Of a stretch of 64,000 bases of DNA, positions 11,462 to 21,080 are shown piece after piece. A program made the position numbers and the translations under genes. Source of the DNA: Vandiemenella viatica (taxonomy: Eukaryota > Arthropoda > Insecta > Orthoptera > Morabidae); the NCBI GenBank assembly GCA_031002005.1, contig JARYHS010008074.1, forward strand, positions 278,939,930 through 279,003,929, read 5' to 3'. Numbering within the stretch: the stretch's first letter is position 1; each line of letters begins with the position of its first letter. The notes below the pieces were generated by a model. It was not told the origin of the DNA and made no database searches. It was given only the letters and a program-made list of their open reading frames with translations.

Positions 11462-11860
11462 TTACTTTTTCCTAACCTTCCAGTTTTCTTCAACTTTTGT
11501 ATACACATTTAATATTACATTTCTATTTTCACAAAGCTTCATTATATACATACAGAAACACAAACTTCCAATCATCTCAGACAACAGACTTTGGTACAAC
11601 CACGCAACAGCTGAGACATACAATGGTTCTGTTTTAGCAAATTGATTGTCACTTAAAAGCAATGCTGTTGACACAACTGGCAATACAAATTTGTTATTCT
11701 CACTACTACAGTTTAGTCCATCATTACTCCCAACCCCACTCTTCATCATCTGATTACTACTTAAACTTACCAACTTATCTGAATCAGTTCCTAAAACTGT
11801 TTTAACATCTGGCTTACTGACTTCCTCCACAAAATAATTATTTTTCACACAACTACTACT
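11462..11860 (-). CDS. ORF3 of the pol-less LTR element, unknown function
   Basis: An open frame of about 130 codons with no ATG at its start; the first codon after the upstream stop in this frame is at 11860. It overlaps the end of ORF2, whose TGA is at 11845-11847, and is in the -1 frame relative to ORF2. It could therefore be reached by frameshifting, or ORF2 and ORF3 could once have been a single frame split by one indel. The N-terminal half is Ser/Asn rich. The C-terminal half has hydrophobic runs (FVLPVVSTALLL; then AVAWLYQSLLSEMIGSLCF) and ends in a basic WKVRKK tail. I recognise no family. No signal peptide is evident. Confidence 0.5.
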   Translation of the reverse strand, partial: SSSCVKNNYFVEEVSKPDVKTVLGTDSDKLVSLSSNQMMKSGVGSNDGLNCSSENNKFVLPVVSTALLLSDNQFAKTEPLYVSAVAWLYQSLLSEMIGSLCFCMYIMKLCENRNVILNVYTKVEENWKVRKK

Positions 11861-12660
11861 TCACTATTAGCTTCCACATCAAAAAGAGTACAAAAGATAG
11901 TGTCATCTAAGTCACATTCTGTACAATTTTCCAAATTAGAAACTGGTTCAAATAAATCCTTACTCCCACCCATTTCTTCAATGTCATCATCTACACCAAA
12001 TAAAGAGCTAAATAACGTATCAGCTAGGTCAAAGTTAGGACATTTTTCCAACTTAGGGATTGGTACATAAGGCTTTTCAACCTCTCTCTCTTCAGAAGAC
12101 AAATACTTTGACTTACAATTCTCCTCCTCATCTGGGTCTCCTATCCACACCACTGTATCACCTTCATCTTCAAGATATCTGAGAAACTCCTCGATTTCAG
12201 CACTTCTACAAACTTCATTACCACCTATCCTAGCACACATAGTCCCAACTATGCCATTCTGGATCTTACAAGTTTCCGATAGCCACACTGTAGTATGCAC
12301 TATAAATTCTGCACCCCTTTTTGTAATTAGGCAGTGACCATTTCGAAAATCTTCTACATGAAAATTATTACTTTCGCACACTGATTCTAGTGATAAGGTA
12401 CTATGGTGGTCCCCTTCCCACTTTATCTTATTATCAACCTTTACATCATCAACATCATTAATTACATCTATCATAACCTTATCCTGAAATTCACTTGCTG
12501 CTACCCCCACCTCTTCCAATAAATCTTCTCGGGGATTATTCATGAAAATGGTATTAACGCTATAGCAGTTGGTACCTGGACCTACAATCTTACCCACCAC
12601 TGCGGGGCCCGTCACAGAGGGGGTCTTTAGTTTGCCTGCCCTCCATGCTGCCTTTCCCTT
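11845..12660 (-). CDS. ORF2 of the pol-less LTR element, unknown acidic protein
   Basis: An open frame of about 271 codons in the -1 frame relative to gag, overlapping the last ~31 bases of gag. There is no ATG near its start (a GTG lies at 12615), so a gag-ORF2 fusion by -1 frameshifting is the simplest reading. AAAC precedes the gag stop, but there is no perfect X-XXY-YYZ heptamer. The protein is acidic and contains an internal duplication near its C-terminus, LEKCPNFDLADTLFSSLFGV and LENCTECDLDDTIFCTLFDV. I see none of the expected pol motifs: no D[TS]G protease site, YxDD box or integrase DDE. It stands where pol should begin. Function unknown. Confidence 0.6.
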   Translation of the reverse strand, partial: KGKAAWRAGKLKTPSVTGPAVVGKIVGPGTNCYSVNTIFMNNPREDLLEEVGVAASEFQDKVMIDVINDVDDVKVDNKIKWEGDHHSTLSLESVCESNNFHVEDFRNGHCLITKRGAEFIVHTTVWLSETCKIQNGIVGTMCARIGGNEVCRSAEIEEFLRYLEDEGDTVVWIGDPDEEENCKSKYLSSEEREVEKPYVPIPKLEKCPNFDLADTLFSSLFGVDDDIEEMGGSKDLFEPVSNLENCTECDLDDTIFCTLFDVEANSEVVVV

Positions 12661-14093
12661 TCAGATTGAGGGTTCTGTTCTCTCACTCCCCCATTATCAT
12701 TCCTTCTTACATAATTATTACGATCCCATCCCCTGGATCTACCATCCCTTGACCCATTACCCCTTCTAGGGGGACTCCTGCTGCCCCTCCTATGGTGTTG
12801 ATGGTGGTAATGTTGTTCATTGAATGACTCCTGGGCATCCAAGCGTCTCAACAATTCAGAAACTCTATCCACATTTACTACATCCAAAGTGGCAATTAAA
12901 TTTCTTGTTTGCTGAGGTAGCCTAGCTCCTATCAAATCAATGAATTCCTCCTCTCCATAAGGATGGTCTAAGTACTTACAACGGATCCAACATTTATGAA
13001 AAAAATCATGTTGAGTTTCCCGACCAGGTTTATAGGGCCTTCCAGTCATCAACTCCCTCTTTTCTTGAATCTGCCTGCTTGTCGACCAAAAATGTTTCAA
13101 AAAGTTTTCTTTAAACAGCTTGTAGTCAGTCGCTTCCCTAGCTTGTCTATCACCCCATGCCCTAGCATAAGATTTTAGATGTTTACCCACAAGTGCAATT
13201 TTCTTACTATCGGGTAATAAATTAAAGTAATCTGATCTTTCAAAATTATCTATAAATTCAATAGGGTGAAGCCTCCCACTATCATCATAGAATTCAAATT
13301 TTTCTTTTACATCGACACTGAAATTTGGATTACCTGTTAAGGGAACCTGACTTAACTGAATCTGCAACCCAGTAACCCTTTTTTCTAACTGATTTACATT
13401 ACTTTCTAATCCATGCGCTAACTGTTCCTGCTGCTTTACCAATGCATTAACATTTTTCCCTATACCAAACACTTCCTGTCTTAACTCATGAGCTTTAACA
13501 TCATTAGCTTGGAATAAAGCAACATATTCCTCCCTCATCTTATCACAATTTTCACTGACTTCTTTATAAATTAAATTTTCACATTCAGCCTTATTCTGTT
13601 CACAAAATTTTGTAACCTTTTCAAATTTCTCTTTACATTCTGTTACTACCTTCCCCAATTTAGAATCTAAATTGTTAATATCTTCCTTGAATTGAGAGCT
13701 AAAACCCTGAAATTGCTCTCCGATTTTAACATCAAAACATTTAGTCAAATCAGAGAATGTTTTATCATTGCTTTGTTGCAGTTGAGAAAACTTGTCATTG
13801 ATTTCAGCAAATTTTCTGTCATTATCATTCCTTAACTCACTTCTAAATTCAAAAAATTGAGAATTGATCTCAGAAAATTTACCATCAAGATTTAACTCAT
13901 TTTTAAATTCAGAAAATTTGTTATCCAATTTGGAAAATTTATTATCAAATTTGTCATCAATTTCGGAAAACTGAGACTTAATTTCAGAAAATTTATTGTC
14001 AAGATTTAACTCATTTTTAAATTCAGAAAATTTGTTATCGAATCTGGCTACAAAAGACTCTAGAATTGCTTGTAGGTTCTGACTATCAGCCAT
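12627..14093 (-). CDS. gag: Gag of LTR retrotransposon
   Basis: 488 codons with an ATG at 14091-14093, about 500 bases inside the 5' LTR. Residues ~10-110 are a heptad-like coiled coil with about nine NKFSE[FI]-type repeats. Residues ~110-240 are a further predicted coiled coil. Residues ~265-420 are a retrotransposon capsid domain (PIEFIDNFERSDYFNLLPDS, KHLKSYARAWGDRQARE, LFKENFLKHFWS). The C-terminus has no CCHC zinc knuckle but a His/Arg/Gly/Ser-rich basic tail (HHQHHRRGSRSPPRRGNGSR) that could bind RNA instead. Role: particle assembly and RNA packaging. The frame is intact, as expected for a recent insertion. ORF2 follows in the -1 frame. Confidence 0.85.
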   Translation of the reverse strand: MADSQNLQAILESFVARFDNKFSEFKNELNLDNKFSEIKSQFSEIDDKFDNKFSKLDNKFSEFKNELNLDGKFSEINSQFFEFRSELRNDNDRKFAEINDKFSQLQQSNDKTFSDLTKCFDVKIGEQFQGFSSQFKEDINNLDSKLGKVVTECKEKFEKVTKFCEQNKAECENLIYKEVSENCDKMREEYVALFQANDVKAHELRQEVFGIGKNVNALVKQQEQLAHGLESNVNQLEKRVTGLQIQLSQVPLTGNPNFSVDVKEKFEFYDDSGRLHPIEFIDNFERSDYFNLLPDSKKIALVGKHLKSYARAWGDRQAREATDYKLFKENFLKHFWSTSRQIQEKRELMTGRPYKPGRETQHDFFHKCWIRCKYLDHPYGEEEFIDLIGARLPQQTRNLIATLDVVNVDRVSELLRRLDAQESFNEQHYHHQHHRRGSRSPPRRGNGSRDGRSRGWDRNNYVRRNDNGGVREQNPQSERERQHGGQAN

Positions 14094-14579
14094 TTTTAGT
14101 AATGAGCAAAATCAACATAAAAAACAAAATTAAGGAAAATTAAAATCTTTCCAATCTGCCACACATTAATATGCAAAATAATTCACTTGAATATTCAATG
14201 CCGTACTTACAGTTATTCCTCACTTTTGTATCACATTAAATTTCACTTAGAAGCACTTATTTAACCATTAAACACCACACTGACTTCAAACACTTAACCA
14301 CACTTTTCACAATCCACTGTAGGAAGACGATTTTGAGGCCGAAGGAAATCCACTCGTCGTCGGAAGATTACAACCGATTCCCGATGGAAAAATCTCCGCC
14401 TTAGGCCGAAGAAGGTCCGCTTGCCGTCAGATCCGTGTCGCCTGTATAAGCTCTACGTGTGGCGTAGCCGGTCGAAATTTTCTGGCAGGTTATGTTCGCT
14501 TATCGCCGATAATCCGTCGCAATTTTCTGCAGATTCTTTTTAGAAGATAAACATCCCACAGATGTTTAAGAACTTCTCG

Positions 14580-14597
14580 TCATGTCAACGGTCGCCA
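14580..14597 (-). promoter_or_regulatory. Primer binding site, tRNA-Arg-like
   Basis: Immediately inside the 5' LTR the minus strand reads TGGCGACCGTTGACATGA. TGG pairs with the CCA end of a tRNA. TGGCGACCGT resembles the tRNA-Arg-primed site of the mdg1/412 group; that comparison is from memory. Confidence 0.75.
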
Positions 14598-15326
14598 TGT
14601 TAAGGTTCTTTGGGTGGTTTAATTACTGCATTTATTAATTAAAAAGTCCACCAAAAAACAATGTATGTTGATGCTCGTTTATTTTCAATCAAAACAAGTC
14701 TGCGACATTCACAAGCATAGTTGTTACAATCCAAAGATGCAATACTGACTTACTGAATACTTGAATGGAATCGAAAACTGAATGAAAACTTGCATGAATG
14801 TCTCTGTAACACTGAATTAATACTAATGCAAAACTAAAACTCTCTGTCCAGGCGATCTGTTTATATAGAGTCTATCGAATTTACGAGAATTCTTCAAAGG
14901 CATCCGCCCGATATTTCTCGATCATTAACAATCACTCAAACAATTAAACATATTAAAAACAATCGGAATTGATACAAAATTAATCAATAACATTACAAAA
15001 TGATTAGAAATGGTAATTAGAGATACTTAAATACAAAATTATTTACAGAAATCCTTTCAAATGGTGGAAAATTGTCCTGTAGACATCGTAACTTACATTA
15101 ATACAAGTAATTACAAACTTTTAAGAAATACTCTTGCACCATTCGGTTCTTAAACATATTAAATAGACTTTAAATACTTTTCTTACATAAAATAAAGTCT
15201 ATATACACTGATTTACCAGAATTTACAAAATAAACATATCAAATCACTTTCAAGCAAACTTTGGCTCACTACAAATATTTCACACAGTCCAATACTATTC
15301 AAAATACAGGTATTAGGGCTGTTACA
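14598..15326 (-). repeat. 5' LTR
   Basis: 729 bp. On the minus strand it begins TGTAACAGCCC at 15326 and ends AACCTTAACA at 14598. It has a TATATAAA promoter box (14870-14877) and AATAAA (14678-14683). Several TCAGT motifs between them could be initiators. Compared with the 3' LTR, changes cluster near the U5 end (about 14625-14640). Confidence 0.95.
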
Positions 15327-15330
15327 ACGT

Positions 15331-15355
15331 GGAGCTATGAGTTTGAGAAACCCAG
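15331..15355. mobile_element. hAT-type MITE, right terminus
   Basis: GTTTGAGAAACCCAG at 15341-15355 is the inverted match of the left end at 9776. The LTR element's ACGT duplication (15327-15330) lies directly before it, showing that the LTR element landed inside the MITE. Confidence 0.7.
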
Positions 15356-15477
15356 TCGTAGATCAATAACGGATGGAATACATAATTTATGAACCTTTGA
15401 TCAACGTTTGAACTCTGCTGTGGCAAAATTGCTCTAAGGATAATAAGGAAAATGCTGGCTGCTCATTCTAATTATTC

Positions 15478-15712
15478 TGTGTGCAGCGGCTGAGGTGGTA
15501 ATGGAGCGCCATTGAGTGGCCGGCTATGTTGTTCCTCGGGGCTCGCCGCAGCAGCCTTTGACAGACCCGGTGACAGCCGCCTGCCGGGCTCACTGCGATA
15601 ATTGCTGTAATTGGCAGAGGCCGTCAGGAGAGGGGGCAGCCCGCTTCTGTCAATTACAGCCCCCTCTGTGATTGATCTGAGACCGTCTGTCACTTTCGAG
15701 TGACATGCATAA
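15478..15712. promoter_or_regulatory. GC-rich island with homeodomain-like sites
   Basis: A GC-rich block in AT-rich surroundings. It contains a 9-bp inverted repeat, CTGTAATTG (15605-15613) and CAATTACAG (15651-15659), whose cores are TAATTG/CAATTA homeodomain-type sites. No coding frame looks genuine. It may be a conserved regulatory element or an unrecognised repeat; the sequence alone cannot decide. Confidence 0.3.
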
Positions 15713-17384
15713 CTCGTTATTTCTCTATCCCGCTCTGAATTTTTACTGCACCTGCAGACTACCTGTATGTGGAACAATGGTCTCTGAGATTCGTACTTCA
15801 ATGCTGATGGTATGTCATACAAAAATAAATTATCTTATATATTGTACCGTTGTTTCCGAAAATTTTCCATTTGCCAACAGTGCACAACAGAAATTTCAAA
15901 TTCGTGTGAAATTTGTTTTATCCTCTGCGACTGTATTTAAATTATAGTAGGTTATTGACACCATACATTATTTTATCTATGTTAATTTAGTTCTTCGTTG
16001 TATTACTCCAGTTCTTCTTTTGCTTAAACATACTCTCCCAAAAATGCTTTTGTTGACAACTGGCTGCACGGAGTAAGTGGTTAAAGATTTCATGTGACAA
16101 ATTTTTATCTGTTGATATTACAGAGAGAGTACATTAATCTAGATTCGAAAAACATCTATGCACGCAACTTCTGTTTTTCGTTTGGACGTTTATAAAAATC
16201 GGGATGGTGATTGACGCTTCCACAGTACATTTTCGGGAACACGATGAATCCTTTTACAACATACAAAATTTCATACACCGTGAATGTTTTAGGTCTCAGG
16301 ACGGCTGTATAAAATAGCACACGTATCTTACTGAACGAATATTCCAACCGTAAAATTTATGACATAGTGATATAAATAGAAATGCACGAAGTTACACTTC
16401 ACTAACAGGTGTTATAGTTTCCTGTTGAATAACTCTCTATATTACGCGATAACCTTTCGTCTACAGAATGAAATAACTACAACCTATTATTTTCGTTGGA
16501 TTTCACATTCTGAGATGATGATGTCAGAATTCTGGGTTGCTTATAGCTGATTTACTTTCCTATTAGAATTTGTTGGAGCTATTTAACTAGGAACTATTTT
16601 TCATGAAATTAAAAAAAAAAAACACAACAGAAACGCGTGAGCCCGCATCTCCACTAAACACTTAGTAAAGAATGTGTGGTCAAAGGTGTAAAATACTACA
16701 CCTACCACTACAAAATTTAATTTACTTAAGAAATACTGTTGATGAATCTAAATTTGCCATGAGGTGGATTGGATGTTCCGTTTATTATGTAATGAAAGCG
16801 AACCACAATTAATAAAAACCATACAGCACTGTTTTATTGGTTTGTGAAGAATCAATAGTTACAAGAAATGATGAATCTGTGTACATAGCGCTGTATGAAA
16901 TACTCAGTTGACTGTATGACAAATCCAGCACACCGGTCGAACAGGTGGTTGGAGATTGAGCGATAACAACTGAAGTGCAGAGCGTGTAGAGTTGTTTTTG
17001 AAGCAGAGACAAAATTTTTGGCAGAAAGACCGACAGCTGCAAACACGGTAGATAACCTGTGTACTGGACGGTGACTCCGAGAACTCCTTCTCTTCAACTG
17101 AAAAGACTTTTGCGGACTGCATTTATGATTATTATTTTAAATCGTAATGATCAATATAGTGCAAAAGTTTAAACTAACACTTAAGTGATCGTCTTCAAAC
17201 GTAGTATTCCAGCTACTTATTGTGGACTTTACTTCAGTCCAAAAACAAATATGAATGCACGTAACAATTTTTGGACTTCTTTTTAAGAATTATTTGAAAA
17301 CTGATAGCTATTTTTAAAAGCAAAACTTGAGTTAAATAAATAAAGACGTTACTAATTAAATGTACAATTATCACTGAGGGGAAT
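15713..17384. other. Unassigned AT-rich region
   Basis: Nothing recognisable on either strand. Short open frames here show no motifs and overlap on both strands. Confidence 0.5.
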
Positions 17385-17790
17385 GTAAGCGCTTTGTCTG
17401 TCTGCCCGTAAGGGAAGACAGCCCAACTCTCCGGGTCACGTGGCTGCCTGGAACTAATCTAGCGGCCGCCGACCCTCGCTCGCGAAACTTTCCGCCACGC
17501 TAGCAGCCTGCATCTGTTCCGCAGACTTTATTTAGTCGGTGCCGTTTGGTCCGCGAGTTACGACGCAATTTCGGTAATGCGGCGGCGCCTGGTTTCTGTC
17601 GGTTGCAGCGCCTGCAGGACTGTGCTGGCTCAGGTAACGGCACTTCCGTTCGGCGCCGGCACCGGGCCAATAGCCCAAGTTATCTCTCGCCTGCTTTGTT
17701 ACACACCCGCAGGCATTAAGGAACGGGTCGCCAACGTTTATTTCGATACTCGTCACTGCAGCCGAACAAACCCTGAGGCAAAGAGGCATA
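17385..17790. other. CpG-rich island
   Basis: About 400 bases with many CG dinucleotides, for example TCTAGCGGCCGCC and GCGGCGGCGCCTGG. Frames of 85-90 codons are open on both strands because GC-rich DNA lacks stops. A possible splice donor (CTCAG|GTAACG, about 17629-17638) is visible. It could be a host promoter or first exon, which would be the only host-gene signal in the window, but I cannot support a protein. Confidence 0.3.
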
Positions 17791-19035
17791 CTCGCATTTT
17801 ACAAATAATTATTCCATCAGTGAGTGTAATATATCTACGTACTAAATAAAGAGGTACACTTTTAAATACATTGGCATAAAATATATTTTACGATGAAACA
17901 ATGGTATCAACCAACGTGTTTTGTAGTATGCATAAAATCCATGGAATAAGAACTGGCCTAGATTTAAACCTGCGTACCTGTCACTCCAAACACGCTTTGT
18001 AGGAGGTTTTCCGTAATCACCTGCGAATATTGGGAAGCTCCCCGATTTCCGCCAAAAAACTACACATTTTATTTAAACCAATTGACACTTAACAAACAGA
18101 ACACAGCTAACACGGCTCATGGACAGATGGTGACACAGTCCTTCCTCTATAAAGTTAGAGAACACAACAGAAACAGAACGCTTCAATCAACATCGTGACC
18201 GAACATCCAAATTACAAAAATTAATAATAATGAAAATGTCAACGGAACATTTACGCTTTGTATCATAACATTTAAGTTAATATGGTCTTTGCAACTGAAA
18301 AAAATTTAAATCAGGTCCGTTAGAAACCTAGGCAAGATAAGGAAGTTAGGTACACAATCTTGTTCGGTTCCAGAGCAAGTAATTAATAGATTGTTGTTAA
18401 TATTCTGATGCAAGTTGGTTTTAGTATAGCTTGGTTATGGTCTCACACGGACTTCTTGCTTGGTTGTAGACACGTGTACCGTGTGGTTATTATTCGTTGA
18501 CGTCTTTATACAGTATCATGGTGCAAACATTCACCTGAGAAACAGTATCTGCGAGCCAAGGAGCAACTGAAAGACTGAAACAACGCTTGTGTGAAGTTAG
18601 TGTGTCCAGTTAGCTAAATGTGAATCGATATATCATTTTTCATTTTTTAAGAAATAGAAAAGAATGTTTCTGCAGTCTCGTCCAACGAAGGTATCAGTGA
18701 TTTAAAACAGGTGTTCTCCCCCCCCCTCCCCGAACATCATTTCGAATATTAGCACAAGAGTCATCGGATTTCACTGTCATCACTGTAACAGAGGTTTATA
18801 CATATAAAAAGAAGACATCTTCATGGTTAATATTAACCAACCAACTAAAGCATACAACAATAAGCATTCAATGACCAGTCTTCATTCGACCGCCAAAGTG
18901 GTTCCTGTGCTGTGTACATGTGAAGAAATCAGATAATACGATATATGTAGTAATTGTGGTAAGATACACGTTTCAGAAGGCTTGTGCAATGAAATCAAGC
19001 ATTATATTTAACCAACAGTTGCTTCTCGAAACCAC
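17791..19035. other. Unassigned region
   Basis: No gene or repeat recognised apart from a poly-C tract at about 18717-18730. Confidence 0.5.
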
Positions 19036-19039
19036 TCAA

Positions 19040-19290
19040 TAACACCCTGACCGAGCGTGGCGGGTGCACGGTAACGCCCTGGCCTCGCATTCGCGAGGAC
19101 GCGGGTTCGAATCACCGACCGACAATCCAGATATGGATTTTCCTTGGTTTCCCCACATCATTTCAGGCAAATGGTAGGATGGTTCCTTCAAAAGACCATG
19201 ACCGAATTCCTTCCCGTTTCTTGCCCCCAGTACTTTCCCGCCTCTAATGATCTAGATGTCGAAAAGGCGTAAAGCCATAAGAAAAAAACC
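19040..19290 (+). repeat. tRNA-derived SINE
   Basis: A pol III-type head with B box GGTTCGAATC (19104-19113) preceded by GGCCTCGCATTCGCGAGGAC. The body reads GGATTTTCCTTGGTTTCCCC, then CAGGCAAATGGTAGGATGG and TCCTTCAAAAGACCATGACC. It ends in an A-rich tail (AAGAAAAAAA). The body resembles a SINE type I know from several insects with TTTCCxTGxTTTCCC and GGCAAATGCxGGGATGGTTCC blocks. Confidence 0.7.
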
Positions 19291-19837
19291 CTGCATGCTC
19301 TAGTTTCGAGATGTGAGATGGAGGAGATTCTTACATCATCCCAATAGTAGCAGCCTTCATAGTACTAAAAGATCATACGTGTCTCAATATTTTCTTGCAG
19401 TTAGTACATTCACTTAGATTAAGTTGAATAGATACAGTTTTAAATGTTCTTAAGAAAAGCGCATTTCAGCCAACGGTACGTGGAAATTTTGGCAGTTCAG
19501 GAGATAAACATAGTTTGCTTACCATTGCGGGGTCTGTCTTACAGCAAAATATTTCATTCCGTTTTCTGGCAACCATTGTTGTTAGTTATGATTAAATATT
19601 GACATAAATTCATTATTTGCGGGTAGTATTCAAGTAATTTGTAATACAATTTTTTTTAAATCTGATTTTCTGTTCTGACATACAAATTAGTTGTATTTAA
19701 TTTCTGGTTAGATATGTCGTCGTTAAATTAAATGAACGTAATAATTTGGCATGCTTAGATTGTGTTGAAAAATAAGGTATAACTTCAATTATTAGGATGG
19801 TGGAATAAACGATAACACAGTATATTGGCTAGTTGCA

Positions 19838-20115
19838 GGGGCGGATCCAGGATTTTGCTTTGGGAGGGGCTTGAGCGGACTTTGGTTTTGGGGGGGGGGG
19901 GGCTTGGCTTGAGTGGATTTTGGTTGGGAGGGCTTGCCTTCAGTGGATTTTGGCTTTCGGGATGGGGCTTGAGTCGGGCAAAGGGTATTGTTTATAGTCC
20001 CTTCGGGCCTTGAATCCGTAGAACTAAAAAAAAAAGGTCTCCAAAATTACAATGTCGGAGGTGGACCTAGATACTTTTTTTTGGGTAGGGGTTTGAGTGT
20101 GACGCAGACCCGGGT
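19838..20115 (+). repeat. G-rich TE-end-like sequence
   Basis: CAGGGGCGGATCCAGGATTT followed by G-runs and degenerate repeats of GGGCTTGAGTGGATTTTGG (about 19865-19980). A second similar start, GGAGGTGGACCTAGATAC, lies at about 20057. CAG(G/T)GGCGGATCCAGG is a common insect transposon-end type. No matching right end was found. Confidence 0.4.
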
Positions 20116-20457
20116 TGAACGGTGCAGATTGGTGGCGACTCCATGTGGTGTGGAATGTGTTACCGTGGCATAAACTATGACCTCTGGTTATGTTCAGCTA
20201 CTTGTAGCATGGCTTTCAGGTTCCCAAACAATGATGGAGTTTTCCAGGACGATGGTGTGCCACTTTGCCGGGCCGAAGTTGTTCACGATTGGTTTGTGGA
20301 ACATTTTGCACAATCGCAGAGAGACACGAATCAAGTCGAACATATCTGGGACCTGATCGTAAGGACAATGCGCAATGGCAACTCTTTCGCAATTACGAAC
20401 GGTTGTAAAGGAACTATGACTAAACATTTTTTCAATAGATTTGCGACGAATTGGTGA
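20116..20457 (+). pseudogene. Tc1-like transposase C-terminal fragment
   Basis: The 111-codon frame contains FQDDGVPLCRAEVVHDWFVE, the region around the second catalytic Asp of Tc1 transposases, then VEHIWDLIVRTMRN, the region after the third acidic residue. The segment that would carry SPDLNPIE is deleted (QSQRDTNQVEHIWD), so the catalytic site is lost. Only the last third of a ~340-residue protein is present. Confidence 0.7.
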
Positions 20458-21080
20458 GTCAATATCTTGTCGGGGTGCCTACACGATTTTGGGAGCTGTC
20501 CTACGACTTCTGGACATTTAAACAAGCAGCTATTAGAGAAACACTCTATTTTTATCTTCATCATTGTCATTAGGGAATCAGCTACTTATAGAAGAATCGT
20601 CATTTTTTAATGAAAAATGTGTATGTTTTTTGGATTTGTTCTATAACTTATATTTTTTTTTAGCCTGTGTTCAGTTTCTTTTTGATTATTTATTATTTTA
20701 TTTATTTATTTAACTGTACATTCAGATGGTTCGTTATCTAGAGTCTACAACGAACCGTTATTTCTTAATACTGTATTGAAATTTATAATAAACAAAAATT
20801 TTGTAAAATTAACACAAACCCTATATACTACGAAAATGGTACAAACAATTAACTATTATTACTACACGCTGTAATTTATCAACCTGTTGGTAAAAAATAT
20901 TACCCACTAATACTAAATAACTGAACATCTTGAGTTTTCAAAAGTTCGTTTAACGCTGGCATCCATTGAAGAAATAAGCTTCGGTAAATTCCAGAAGCCA
21001 CACTTCCGGCATCAGCGTCCCACTTAGTTGTTTGTGTCTCGTCCGTTTAGAGTATCTTGTCTCATTCCTTAAATGGCTTG

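Larger units (their letters stand above)
10119..15326 (-). mobile_element. LTR retrotransposon with gag but no pol (Ty3-like structure)
   Basis: A complete minus-strand element. It has a 3' LTR (10119-10846), a 5' LTR (14598-15326), TG...CA ends, and a 4-bp target duplication ACGT at 10115-10118 and 15327-15330. A PBS beginning TGG adjoins the 5' LTR and a purine tract adjoins the 3' LTR. The interior is 3751 bp and holds gag, then two further frames of unknown function. No protease, RT, RNase H or integrase motif was found on either strand. By eye the LTRs differ at roughly a dozen positions, so insertion is recent. It must rely on enzymes from another element. A solo LTR of the same family lies at 44513-45206. 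Confidence 0.9.

Noticed and set aside
11462..11860. Envelope gene in the pol-less LTR element
   Set aside because: ORF3 has some hydrophobic runs, but no signal peptide, glycosylation pattern, fusion or transmembrane layout that would support an envelope call.
15472..15822. 116-codon frame on the minus strand
   Set aside because: Low-complexity GC-rich translation with no family resemblance.
17532..17849. Protein-coding gene in the GC-rich island
   Set aside because: Both strands are open at once, which GC-rich DNA produces by chance, and neither frame shows a motif.
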